Source of the DNA: Allobosea sp. | GTDB lineage: Bacteria; Pseudomonadota; Alphaproteobacteria; Rhizobiales; Beijerinckiaceae | Length of the DNA stretch: 64,000 nucleotides | Direction: 5' to 3' | Assembly (NCBI RefSeq): GCF_030695125.1 | Contig: NZ_JAUYTP010000074.1 | Location: 1 to 64,000 of the forward strand | Part shown: one piece after another, positions 26,290 to 33,729 of the stretch | How positions within the stretch are numbered: the stretch's first letter is position 1 | Layout: each line of letters opens with the position of its first letter | Notes under the pieces: model-generated | What the model saw: the letters and a program-made list of their open reading frames with translations, nothing else | Told to the model about the DNA's origin: nothing | Databases searched by the model: none | Program-made: the position numbers and the translations under genes

Positions 26290-27456
26290 TTAGATCGCCA
26301 GCCTTGTAGCTTTTCCCAGCGCCTGATCGGCGTCGTTGTAGTACCGCGATGCCTGCTGGACCGAGCGGTGCTGAGACTGGCGCATCGCCGCTGGAAGCGG
26401 GACGCCGTTGCGGGCAGCCTCAGTGAGATAGCCGGAGCGCAGGCCGTGCGCCGAAAATTCGGCCGGATCGAGCCCGGCCTGGGCGCAGCGGCGCTTGAGA
26501 ACCAGGTTGATCGCTTGCGGTGTTAGCGCGCGATCGTCGATTGCCTCCCAGCGGTCGATCGCCCGGAACACCGCGCCCGTCTTGATGTCGGCGCGCTCGA
26601 TCCATTCGCGCAGCGCCGCCACGGGCGGTCCGATCAGCAGCACCCGGGCGTCATCGTCGGACTGTGTTGTCTTGGTTCGGCCGAGCGATATCGCCATGCA
26701 GAGCAGGCGCGGTGAGTTTGGGTCGTCGGGATCGAGCGGCACATCGGTCTCAAGGGTGAGCTGCTCGAGGCGTAAGCGCGCGACCTCGCTGCGCCGGCGC
26801 CCGCCGGAGGCGAAGGCGACGAGCAGGATGGCGAGATCGCGGCTGTCGGCGAGACGGTCGGTCTGACAGGTCGCGATCAATCGGTCCAGAATCTCGCGCG
26901 TGACGGCGCGCTTGCTTTTGCGCCGGCGCGGTTTTGCGCTGGCCCGAACCGCCAGGCGCATGCTGGTCCGGATCGCTGGCGTCCCGAGCGGGCTTTCAAG
27001 ACCTTTCCAGCGATGCAGCGTCGCCCAATGCGCCAGACGCCGTTTCACCGTCGAACTGGCATGGGGCCCGTCGCTGCGCAGATGGTCGCCGGCGCGCAAG
27101 CTCGCCTCGACCTCGGCGGGCATGCCGTGAGCGGCATCTTCAGTGCGCCGCGCTGGATCCCAGAGGTGATGCGCCACAAACTTTAGCGCCAGCGCCTCCG
27201 GGGCCGGCCAGGGCAGGGGTGAGCCTGTCGCTGCGATCGCCCAGGCCTCGAGATAGGCCAGATCCGAGGCGAGCGCGCGAAGCGAGTTTTCGCCCATGCC
27301 TTCGCGGGCGAGATGGCGCAGGGTTTCGACGTCGTCGTCGGTCAGGATTTGCGCCAGCTTGTCGCGGCGCTCGAGCGGCAAAATGCCGGCGAGCGCGTCA
27401 AGCTGCAGGGCGCGCCGTGTTTCTGTCTCGGCCGAGAGCAGGGCTGTCGAGGTCAT
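26290..27456 (-). CDS. Tyrosine site-specific recombinase (XerD-like)
   Basis: The start is taken at MTSTALLSAE (27456), giving 388 residues; the frame continues upstream to 27540 without homology. An N-terminal core-binding domain (about 45-190) is followed by a catalytic domain. Visible catalytic residues are Arg in FASGGRRRSEVARL, His-x-x-Arg in SAHGLRSGYLTEAARNG, the second His in MRQSQHRSVQQ and the nucleophile Tyr in ASRYYND. Such enzymes resolve plasmid dimers or integrate elements. A perfect 20-bp inverted repeat with a 7-bp spacer lies about 105 bases upstream and may be its target. Confidence 0.93.
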   Translation of the reverse strand: MTSTALLSAETETRRALQLDALAGILPLERRDKLAQILTDDDVETLRHLAREGMGENSLRALASDLAYLEAWAIAATGSPLPWPAPEALALKFVAHHLWDPARRTEDAAHGMPAEVEASLRAGDHLRSDGPHASSTVKRRLAHWATLHRWKGLESPLGTPAIRTSMRLAVRASAKPRRRKSKRAVTREILDRLIATCQTDRLADSRDLAILLVAFASGGRRRSEVARLRLEQLTLETDVPLDPDDPNSPRLLCMAISLGRTKTTQSDDDARVLLIGPPVAALREWIERADIKTGAVFRAIDRWEAIDDRALTPQAINLVLKRRCAQAGLDPAEFSAHGLRSGYLTEAARNGVPLPAAMRQSQHRSVQQASRYYNDADQALGKATRLAI

Positions 27457-27560
27457 GGGCGCTCCTGGTGCCATTCGCGAGGGCCGATTTCGTCGACCAG
27501 AAGCCCGGCTGACGTCGCTGGCGGCGGTTTGGAGCGCCAAAATCGCCGATTTCCGATCGC

Positions 27561-27607
27561 ATGTCCATCACTATCGATAAGAGGTAATTATCGATAGTGA
27601 TGGACAT
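27561..27607. repeat. lox-like 20-bp perfect inverted repeat with 7-bp spacer
   Basis: ATGTCCATCACTATCGATAA (27561-27580), spacer GAGGTAA, then the exact reverse complement (27588-27607). The geometry resembles core sites of tyrosine recombinases: two inverted arms flanking a short asymmetric spacer. It lies between the recombinase gene and the DUF1612 gene. A regulatory operator or a bidirectional terminator are alternatives. Confidence 0.85.
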
Positions 27608-27638
27608 ACACTGATGGGTGTCGGTGTGAAGCAAATGA

Positions 27639-28877
27639 ATGGCTATTTGGATTGGGTATGATAGATTTTCAGGGGTGAATTCAACTCGCTACGACATATC
27701 GCGTGCCGAACGCCAAACCCTGGTTTCGGACTGCGCCGCAGCCGCCGAGGCCGCGGCGATCGCGCTCGCCCGCTGCGACGAGCGCCTTTCCCGCGCAAAT
27801 CCCGTCCTGGCCGAGGGGGCGCGCCAGCGCGGCCACGCCTTTGAAGCCCAGGCCCTGATCGGGCTCAGCGGGGGCCTGTGCCCGCTCGAAGATCTTTGCC
27901 TGCACGACGCCGGCATGGATGTGCGCAGCCCAACCCGCGAGATCGCCCGCGCCGCCGCCATGCTCAACGAACGCCGGCGCCTGGCCCGGCGCGAGCCGGC
28001 CGAGGTGTTGAGCCCGAGCGCCTTGCGGCAGCGGCTCGGTATCGAAGGATTTTCGCAACCGGATCGGACGGACAGGGCGGCGACGACGTCGGTGCACGCG
28101 AAACAGCTCGCGGCGCCATGGGACCGGATCGGACGGGACGACGACGAGGACGACCAGGCCGATGAGGATGAGTTGGACCTGGAGGACGAGGATGATCACG
28201 CCGATCCGGCTTTCGCAAAAATCGACGCATTGCTGGTGCGGACGCGAAAAAAGCTCGATGCCTGGAACGATTTGTCCTCCGAGGAGGGCCGCAAGAATTT
28301 GACGCTGCGCGATCCGGCCTATGACGCCGCTGGCCGGTTCGCGCGCTGGCTCGCCATCCTGGAGGAGGGCAGGGGACTGCCGGCGGCGCTTGCGGCCGCA
28401 CTTGCCCTCGATGCCTGGCTTTGGCTCGAGCCGTCGGAACGCGCGGGAGAGCTCGGCTTTGCGCTGGCCGCGACCCTGTTGCGGCAGCGCGGGTTGGCCA
28501 CGGCGCATCTGCCGGCGCTTGGGCTGGGGCTGAGACGGGGAAAATTTCGCTGGAGCGCGCATCAGGCGCTCAGTGTCCGGATAGCGGGACTGCTCGGCGC
28601 CTTTGCAGAGGCGGCCGCGTTCGGGCAGGCCGATCTCGACCGGCTGTCGCTGGCGCGGACGCTGATGCTGCGGAGTTGTGAGGGCAGGCGGGGGAATTCG
28701 AAACTGGCGGAGCTGGTCGACCTGTTCGTGTCGTCGCCGCTGATCACGGTGCAACTGGCGGCCGCGCGGTTGACGGTCACGCCGCAGGCGGTCGAGGCGA
28801 TGCTGAAGCAGCTCGGCGGCAGCTTGCCGCGTGAATTGACCGGCCGAAAACGCTATCGCGCCTGGGGGATCATGTGA
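27639..28877 (+). CDS. RHE_PE00001-type plasmid protein (DUF1612 and HTH)
   Basis: The 412-residue product matches the plasmid protein family with a DUF1612 domain and a C-terminal helix-turn-helix. Recognisable parts are YDISRAERQTL, FEAQALIGLSGGLCPLEDLCLHDAGMDVRSPT near the N-terminus, an acidic linker (DDDEDDQADEDELDLEDEDD), and VSSPLITVQLAAARLTVTPQAVEAMLKQLGG at the C-terminus. The family is common on Rhizobiales plasmids and resembles Fic-associated or regulatory proteins, but its function is unproven. A GTG at 27675 is an alternative start. Confidence 0.82.
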   Translation: MAIWIGYDRFSGVNSTRYDISRAERQTLVSDCAAAAEAAAIALARCDERLSRANPVLAEGARQRGHAFEAQALIGLSGGLCPLEDLCLHDAGMDVRSPTREIARAAAMLNERRRLARREPAEVLSPSALRQRLGIEGFSQPDRTDRAATTSVHAKQLAAPWDRIGRDDDEDDQADEDELDLEDEDDHADPAFAKIDALLVRTRKKLDAWNDLSSEEGRKNLTLRDPAYDAAGRFARWLAILEEGRGLPAALAAALALDAWLWLEPSERAGELGFALAATLLRQRGLATAHLPALGLGLRRGKFRWSAHQALSVRIAGLLGAFAEAAAFGQADLDRLSLARTLMLRSCEGRRGNSKLAELVDLFVSSPLITVQLAAARLTVTPQAVEAMLKQLGGSLPRELTGRKRYRAWGIM

Positions 28878-28889
28878 CCAGGCAGATAT

Positions 28890-28924
28890 ATGCACTTGAC
28901 GGCATAATGCACTTTAGGGCATAT
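28890..28924 (+). promoter_or_regulatory. Promoter and direct repeats upstream of the HigBA-like pair
   Basis: A -35 TTGACG (28896-28901) and -10 GCATAT (28919-28924), spaced 17 bases, precede the toxin frame. The octamer ATGCACTT occurs twice (28890-28897 and 28907-28914), 17 bases apart and overlapping the promoter. This is consistent with autorepression by the antitoxin. Confidence 0.45.
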
Positions 28925-28930
28925 GAGCGT

Positions 28931-29309
28931 ATGGTCTGGGCTGTTCAATCCGTCTCTGAGTTCGAGCGCTGGTTCCTGACTCTCGAAAGCGGCGTCCGGG
29001 TCGAGATCGCGGCCAAGATCAGCCTGTTGCAGCAGGTCGGGCCGACGCTCGGCCGGCCGCATGCCGATACGCTGAAGGGTTCGGCCTATCCGAACATGAA
29101 AGAGCTGCGGGTCCAGATCGGCGGCGATCCCTGGCGAATCTTGTTCGCCTTCGATCCAAAAACGCTCGGCCATCTTGCTGGTCGGCGGCAACAAGGGCGG
29201 CGATGGCCGTTTCTATGAGGTCAATCTGCCGATCGCCGACGCGCGCTATCGCGACCATCTCGCGACACTGATCGTGCCACCACCATCGAAAAGAGGGCCA
29301 AAACGATGA
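28931..29309 (+). pseudogene. Frameshifted HigB/RelE-like toxin
   Basis: The first frame reads MVWAVQSVSEFERWFLTL to ELRVQIGGDPWRILFAFDPKTLG, a HigB-type mRNA interferase (RelE fold). The rest of the family pattern, ILLVGGNKGGDGRFYEVNLP to PPPSKRGPK, continues one base downstream from about 29172 to a stop at 29307-29309. A one-base indel near 29168-29171 breaks the gene, and the first frame ends with unrelated residues at 29218. The restored frame would overlap the antitoxin start by ATGA, as expected for the intact operon. Confidence 0.78.
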
Positions 29310-29647
29310 CCACCGCCTGGAACGAGACGCTGGCCAAACTCCCAGTCGACGAGCAGGCCGCCATCGCAAAGCGCAGCCGTGAGGTCATGGCCGAATATGT
29401 CGGCCTCAAGGAGCTCCGTAAGGCGCGTCGCCTGAGCCAGGCGGCTCTGGCCGCGCGGCTGCACACCGATCAGGCCGGGGTCTCAAAACTCGAGAAGCGC
29501 GCCGATCTGCTGTTGAGCACGCTGAAAGGCTATGTCGAGGCCGCCGGCGGCAGCCTTGAGATCGTGGCGCGGTTTCCGGACGGGCCGACCTTGCGCATCG
29601 ACCGACTCGGAGATGTCGGGCGGCCAAAGAAGGCTGATGCAGCATAG
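29306..29647 (+). CDS. HigA/Xre-type antitoxin
   Basis: A 113-residue helix-turn-helix protein with LKELRKARRLSQAALAARLHTDQAGVSKLEKRADLLLSTLKGYVEAAGG, typical of Xre antitoxins paired with HigB. It should neutralise HigB and repress the operon. Its partner is frameshifted here, so it is probably an orphaned antitoxin, or it protects against other HigB toxins. Confidence 0.88.
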   Translation: MTTAWNETLAKLPVDEQAAIAKRSREVMAEYVGLKELRKARRLSQAALAARLHTDQAGVSKLEKRADLLLSTLKGYVEAAGGSLEIVARFPDGPTLRIDRLGDVGRPKKADAA

Positions 29648-29780
29648 AACGCGACTTCCCATCGAGGCCCTTTCGCGACGTCTGGAACATCCGCTTTCGG
29701 GCAGTCTGATTGGCGCCGACCGATGGCAAGAAGGGCCCATGGCTGACTCTGCCAGCTTTCGCTTTCAGGGCTCCATAGTC

Positions 29781-30482
29781 CTAGGCCGCGGCCATCGTCA
29801 CTGCGATGATCTCGCTGCGGTCGATGTCTCGGTCAGCTCCAAAATCGTAAATGCGACCGATCCGGCGCCCATCCCATCGAAACCGGTAGTGGGCACCCTG
29901 AACACCCTTTTCGACCAGGGTGCCCACGTTGAAGACGCTGATGAACTCGTAACCAGGCAACTCCGTCATCCTGAAAAGAACACCATGCGTGCCGTCCTCA
30001 TAGAGACGTTGTCCAAGCATTCGCCGGGTCGACAGAGGGGTGTCAGGAGACAGGCCACGCAAGTCGATAAAGCTTCCGACAACCCTGTTGGTGATCATCC
30101 TCAGGTCGACGCCGCAAACCGGCTCGTCGGTTTGAGAAAGAAATTCCTCACGGCGAAGAATAGCTTTGGCGAGTGCGCCATGCTCGTCTGTTGCGAGCTC
30201 CATGACCGAATAGGGAGGCGGCAGAAAACATGTGCCTTCTGGCATCGGGTAAGCGAATGGAGCATGGTTCCAGTGCTGTAGCCTGACAGAACTCGTATCT
30301 GCCGAAATGTCTCCTCCGGTGATACGTGACTTGGCGGCGAGGCGCGGGTTCGTCACGACCTCGAGCTCGGCAGCAAAAGCTTGCATGTCCCGAGATCCGA
30401 ATTTCTCGTAGATATCGATCGTTGGGAACTTTGACGGGATCAACCGGCGATAGTGCCCGTCGATTTCGATCTGCGGGTACAC
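29781..30482 (-). CDS. RES domain NAD+-degrading toxin
   Basis: The 233-residue protein has RES-family features: HYRRLIPSKFPTIDIYE near the N-terminus (conserved Arg) and RLAAKSRITGGDISADTSS, followed by PYSVMELATDEHGALAKAI. It also has a C-terminal GYEFISVFNVGTL region. RES toxins phosphorolyse or hydrolyse NAD+ and are paired with Xre/DUF2384 antitoxins. The antitoxin gene ends five bases upstream on the same strand. The N-terminus is more extended than in minimal RES toxins. Confidence 0.7.
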   Translation of the reverse strand: MYPQIEIDGHYRRLIPSKFPTIDIYEKFGSRDMQAFAAELEVVTNPRLAAKSRITGGDISADTSSVRLQHWNHAPFAYPMPEGTCFLPPPYSVMELATDEHGALAKAILRREEFLSQTDEPVCGVDLRMITNRVVGSFIDLRGLSPDTPLSTRRMLGQRLYEDGTHGVLFRMTELPGYEFISVFNVGTLVEKGVQGAHYRFRWDGRRIGRIYDFGADRDIDRSEIIAVTMAAA

Positions 30483-30487
30483 CGAAC

Positions 30488-30877
30488 TTATCCTCCGCGT
30501 TGGGCGTCGACGTACTGTCGCACCCTTATGATGTCGCTCAGGTTCCCAGTGAGCATGACGTCAAGGGCGGACGCTCCCTCGAAGTATCGATTTGGTCGGC
30601 GAATCCACCGCACGGCGACCTCCGGTGAGTCGAGCAGGATCATAAGGGCCTTATAGATCGAGCCCAGATGTGAGATTCGCTCGAGCGTATCCGCAGAAAC
30701 GTCGCCGCCATCCTTGCGCCAGCGAAAGTACGTCGAGCGGGCCGGCGCCCCGAGCAACTTGATCTGCTGATCGGTGCTCAAGTCCCAGATTTCCGCGAGT
30801 TTGAAGAAGAAGTCGAGGGAGGAGGGGTGTGCCCCTTGGGGCTGCTCTGCGGCCTGTGTCCGCTTGCTCGTGTCCAT
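30488..30877 (-). CDS. Xre/MbcA/ParS-type antitoxin
   Basis: A 129-residue protein with LAEIWDLSTDQQIKLLGAPARSTYFRWRKDG as a helix-turn-helix-like region. A toxin-binding C-terminal domain includes WIRRPNRYFEGASALDVMLTGNLSDIIRVRQYVD. The pairing with the RES gene immediately downstream and the palindromic operator upstream fit the RES-Xre toxin-antitoxin class. Confidence 0.82.
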   Translation of the reverse strand: MDTSKRTQAAEQPQGAHPSSLDFFFKLAEIWDLSTDQQIKLLGAPARSTYFRWRKDGGDVSADTLERISHLGSIYKALMILLDSPEVAVRWIRRPNRYFEGASALDVMLTGNLSDIIRVRQYVDAQRGG

Positions 30878-30898
30878 AGGTCTCCTCGGATCGTGTCA

Positions 30899-30930
30899 AA
30901 TCGGACTTGATTTGCAATTCAAGTCCGATT
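30899..30930. promoter_or_regulatory. Palindromic operator of the RES-Xre pair
   Basis: A 32-bp palindrome pairing at 15 of 16 positions, with arms AATCGGACTTGA and TCAAGTCCGATT around TTTGCAAT. It lies 22 bases upstream of the antitoxin start and between that gene and the divergent Ubl operon. It is probably the antitoxin binding site and could also affect the Ubl operon. Confidence 0.7.
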
Positions 30931-31034
30931 AGGTACTGTCTCATAACGGACTGGAACAAACTTATCTGTCCCTTTCGGGATTCCGTCAAGCCTTGGGGCG
31001 CCCATCCGACGCGCATGGAAATGGAGAGAACTTT

Positions 31035-31742
31035 ATGGAAGCGGTTCTGATGAACACCGACGGAAACCGGAAGCAGGGTAACGGCACGTTCGAAGTCCAG
31101 ATCGGTGACAAGGATTTCGACTTTGTCACGGTCACGTTCGAGGATGCCGAGGTTACCGGCGCCCAGGTTGCCATGTCCGTCGGCAAACGCCCCGTCGAAA
31201 ACTACGTGGTGTTGCGGCATCTTAACACGGGCGAGCTGGAAAGCCTCCGCCCCACTGAGACCTCCGAGCTCGATAAGAACAAAGTCAGTCGCTTCTTCGT
31301 CGTCGAGGGTGGCGATACGCATCGCTTTTTCGTCGACGGCCTGGCGATGGAGTGGCCCCGCAAGAAGCCCATCGCTTGGCAGATCAAGCTCCTTGCAGGC
31401 GCCGGTGACGAGCAGGCGCTGACCTTGGAGCGTCCCGGGGTCGACTTGGTCTTCGACGATGACGAGGAGGTCGATATCGGCGGTGGCGACGCCGAGCGCT
31501 TCAAGCTGCGCAAGCGGAAGAAGACGGTGACGGTGATCTACGGCGGCGACACCGAGTTCGAGCTCGAGCGTCGCGTCTACACTACCGAGGAGTTGATGAC
31601 GGAGTTCGGCGTTCCCGCCGGCTACAAGCTGGACGTCATCGGCTCCGACGGCGTCTTCCGCGAGATGGCGCCGGGCGAGCGCCTCAAGGTCAGGGACGGC
31701 ATGGAGTTCGCCTCCCATCCGCCGGTGGGTCAGTCGTCATGA
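31035..31742 (+). CDS. Three-repeat ubiquitin-like (multiubiquitin) protein, BilA-like
   Basis: A 235-residue protein from the ATG at 31035, preceded by a GGAGAG site. Three beta-grasp-like repeats can be read. The first, about 15-90, includes FEVQIGDKDFDFVTVTFEDA and GKRPVENYVVLRHLNTGELESL. The second, about 95-165, begins HRFFVDGLAMEWPRKKPIAW. The third, about 172-235, includes VTVIYGGDTEFELERRVYTT and GVPAGYKLDVIGSDGVF. The end reads FASHPPVGQSS, so trimming after the Gly would expose a conjugatable glycine. The neighbours encode E2-, JAB- and E1-like proteins in the order Ubl-E2-JAB-E1, as in bacterial Bil antiphage operons. Confidence 0.82.
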   Translation: MEAVLMNTDGNRKQGNGTFEVQIGDKDFDFVTVTFEDAEVTGAQVAMSVGKRPVENYVVLRHLNTGELESLRPTETSELDKNKVSRFFVVEGGDTHRFFVDGLAMEWPRKKPIAWQIKLLAGAGDEQALTLERPGVDLVFDDDEEVDIGGGDAERFKLRKRKKTVTVIYGGDTEFELERRVYTTEELMTEFGVPAGYKLDVIGSDGVFREMAPGERLKVRDGMEFASHPPVGQSS

Positions 31743-32068
31743 CCGCGCAGATCGAGCTTGCCGCCTTGCGGCGGATCAACCGTGTTGCCGAACTCTGGGA
31801 CGAGGCGGGTCAACCTCTCGTCTTCCTGCCTGGCATGAAGATTCGACACAACGCAGGCACTGTGACGGTAGATGGCCTGCTCTGTCCCAGCAACCATTCC
31901 GGCTACACGACGCGGCTCTTCCTGTCACAGCCTTTTCCGAACCGCGGTCAGAACTGGACCGTGCATCACATCATGGGCCGCGCGTGGCACGCCATGTCCT
32001 TCAATAATGTGCCGTCGTCGCTGTCCTGGACTGAGATTCTCGCCAACCACTTGGGGCAGCTCAAATGA
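31739..32068 (+). CDS. Minimal E2-like ubiquitin-conjugating protein, BilB-like
   Basis: A 109-residue protein translated from an ATG overlapping the Ubl stop. The order of blocks (YTTRLFLSQPFPNRGQNWTVHHIMGRAWHAMSFNNV then LSWTEILANHLGQL) resembles short prokaryotic E2 families. The only cysteine is Cys49 in GLLCPSNHSGY, earlier than the usual E2 active site, so catalysis is uncertain. The assignment rests mainly on operon context. Confidence 0.65.
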   Translation: MTAQIELAALRRINRVAELWDEAGQPLVFLPGMKIRHNAGTVTVDGLLCPSNHSGYTTRLFLSQPFPNRGQNWTVHHIMGRAWHAMSFNNVPSSLSWTEILANHLGQLK

Positions 32069-32583
32069 AGGTGGCGCTCAAGATCACCGGTTCTCTGCTC
32101 GACCAGATCCGGCGCGACCTGGCGAGGCCGCACCTCTTCGCCCACGAGCGCGTCGGTTTCCTTATGGCCGGCGCTGCTGCGGCGCCGGATGGCGTGATGC
32201 TGCTGGCTCGCGGCTACATGGCGGTCGCCGATGAGGACTACGAAGTCGCATCCGGCGTCGGTGCACAGATCGGCTCTAACGCCATGCGCAAAGCCGCGCA
32301 GGCGGCCTATCGACCGGCGTCGACCCTCTTGCATGTCCATACGCATGGCGGTCGCGGGGTTCCTCGTTTCAGCGGGGTGGACCTCAATAGCGGCAAGACG
32401 TTCGTGCCGGGCTTTTTTCAGTCCTGTCCGAAGATGCCGCATGGACTGCTGGTGCTGAGCAACGACGCGGCAACGGGCATTCTTTGGCTCAAGCCCGGCA
32501 GGCCTTCCGTACCGATCGACCGATTCATTCGGGTCGACCAACCGATCGTCGAGCAGTGGAGTTCGAAATATGAACTGGCTTGA
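32065..32583 (+). CDS. JAB/JAMM metallopeptidase (deubiquitinase-like), BilC-like
   Basis: The 172-residue protein has the zinc peptidase signature of JAMM enzymes. These are Glu28 in AHERVGFLMAG, His92-x-His94 in LHVHTHGG, Ser103 and Asp106 in RFSGVD. Family members cleave isopeptide bonds or trim Ubl C-termini. Here it would process the GQSS tail or reverse conjugation. The gene overlaps both neighbours (by four bases upstream and 14 bases downstream). Confidence 0.85.
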   Translation: MKVALKITGSLLDQIRRDLARPHLFAHERVGFLMAGAAAAPDGVMLLARGYMAVADEDYEVASGVGAQIGSNAMRKAAQAAYRPASTLLHVHTHGGRGVPRFSGVDLNSGKTFVPGFFQSCPKMPHGLLVLSNDAATGILWLKPGRPSVPIDRFIRVDQPIVEQWSSKYELA

Positions 32584-33469
32584 TCGACAGAGCTTTCTGG
32601 GCGCGCGCAGCGAACGGCGTCTCGCCGAGGTCACCGTCGGCCTAGTGGGAGTCGGCGGCGGCAACTCGCACGTTGCTCAGCAACTAGCGCATGTCGGCAT
32701 CGGCAACTTCGTCCTGGTGGATGAGGACCGGATTTCGCTGACCAATCTCAACAGGCTGATCGGGGGCACCTGGTGGTACGTCCTGAAGCGGACGGTCAAG
32801 GTCGAAATCATGAAACGGATGATCAAGGCGATCAATCCCAAGGCCCGGGTCGAGATCCATCGCGAGAAATGGCAGCTCGTGGGAGACGCGCTCAAGCGTT
32901 GCGACGTCATCGTGGGGGGCCTCGACAACGTACGGGGCAAGGACGAGCTCGATGCCTTCTGCAGACGCTTTCTTATCCCGTTTATCGATCAGGGTATGGA
33001 CGTGCACAAGCTGGAGGTCGGGCACGGTCATCTGGTCGCTGGCCAGGTCGTCCTTTCCCAGCCGGGTAGCCCATGCCTTCGCTGTATGGGGGTTGTCACT
33101 GACGAGGCATTGGCCGAAGAAGCCCGCAAATATGGCGCTGCTGGCGGGCGTCCGCAGGTCGTCTGGTCAAACGGCGTGCTTGCCTCGCTGGCCGTTGGGT
33201 TGGTCGTGCAGATGGTCACGCCGTGGAATCGCCGGGCCAGGGCCGGCGCCTATCTCTCCTATGACGGCAATTCCGGTGTCGTCACTGAAGCAGAACGATT
33301 TCGGCGCATGGCATCCGCGTCCTGTCCGCACTACCCGCAGGCCGCAGTCGGCGACATGAGCTTCGATGTCCGCAAACTCGCAGCGGGGGACACGAAAGCC
33401 GAGCACCCGCCGTCATGGTGGATGCGAGCGATTTCGGAACGAGTCCGCAAGTGGATGACCGGCAGCTAG
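32570..33469 (+). CDS. E1-like ThiF/MoeB adenylating enzyme, BilD-like
   Basis: A 299-residue Rossmann-fold protein with nucleotide-binding glycines GLVGVGGGN (about 25-32), LVDEDRISLTNLNRL (about 49-63) and VIVGGLDN (about 113-120). A CxxC at 169-172 (SPCLRCMG) could bind zinc or supply the catalytic thiol. It would adenylate the Ubl C-terminus and pass it to the E2. It is the last gene of the four-gene operon; the 260 bases after it hold no convincing gene. Confidence 0.88.
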   Translation: MNWLDRQSFLGARSERRLAEVTVGLVGVGGGNSHVAQQLAHVGIGNFVLVDEDRISLTNLNRLIGGTWWYVLKRTVKVEIMKRMIKAINPKARVEIHREKWQLVGDALKRCDVIVGGLDNVRGKDELDAFCRRFLIPFIDQGMDVHKLEVGHGHLVAGQVVLSQPGSPCLRCMGVVTDEALAEEARKYGAAGGRPQVVWSNGVLASLAVGLVVQMVTPWNRRARAGAYLSYDGNSGVVTEAERFRRMASASCPHYPQAAVGDMSFDVRKLAAGDTKAEHPPSWWMRAISERVRKWMTGS

Positions 33470-33729
33470 ATATGCTCCGGCTAGGGGCGGCGCTGTCGGC
33501 GTTATCATGATCTTGTGGTCTGGTTGGCACTCAACGTCGTCAGTGAGATGCGGCTGATCGCGTTCCTTGAGCTTGCCAGTTCTGTTGGTGCAATCTTCGC
33601 CGGACTGGCGAGCAGCGCTCCTCTCATCAGCGAGGATGATTGCAATGCTCAGCTTCAAGCTCGGAATGATCTCGACGCTTGCTGTCCTTGCGAGTGCTGG
33701 GGTGTTCGCGGCGACGGCAATCCGAGGAA

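Noticed and set aside
27681..28895. Minus-strand frame opposite the DUF1612 gene
   Set aside because: Arg/Pro/Gln-rich shadow of the plus-strand gene with no domain match.
28931..29309. Programmed frameshift in HigB
   Set aside because: I see no slippery heptamer or stimulatory structure at the switch point, so an inactivating indel is simpler.
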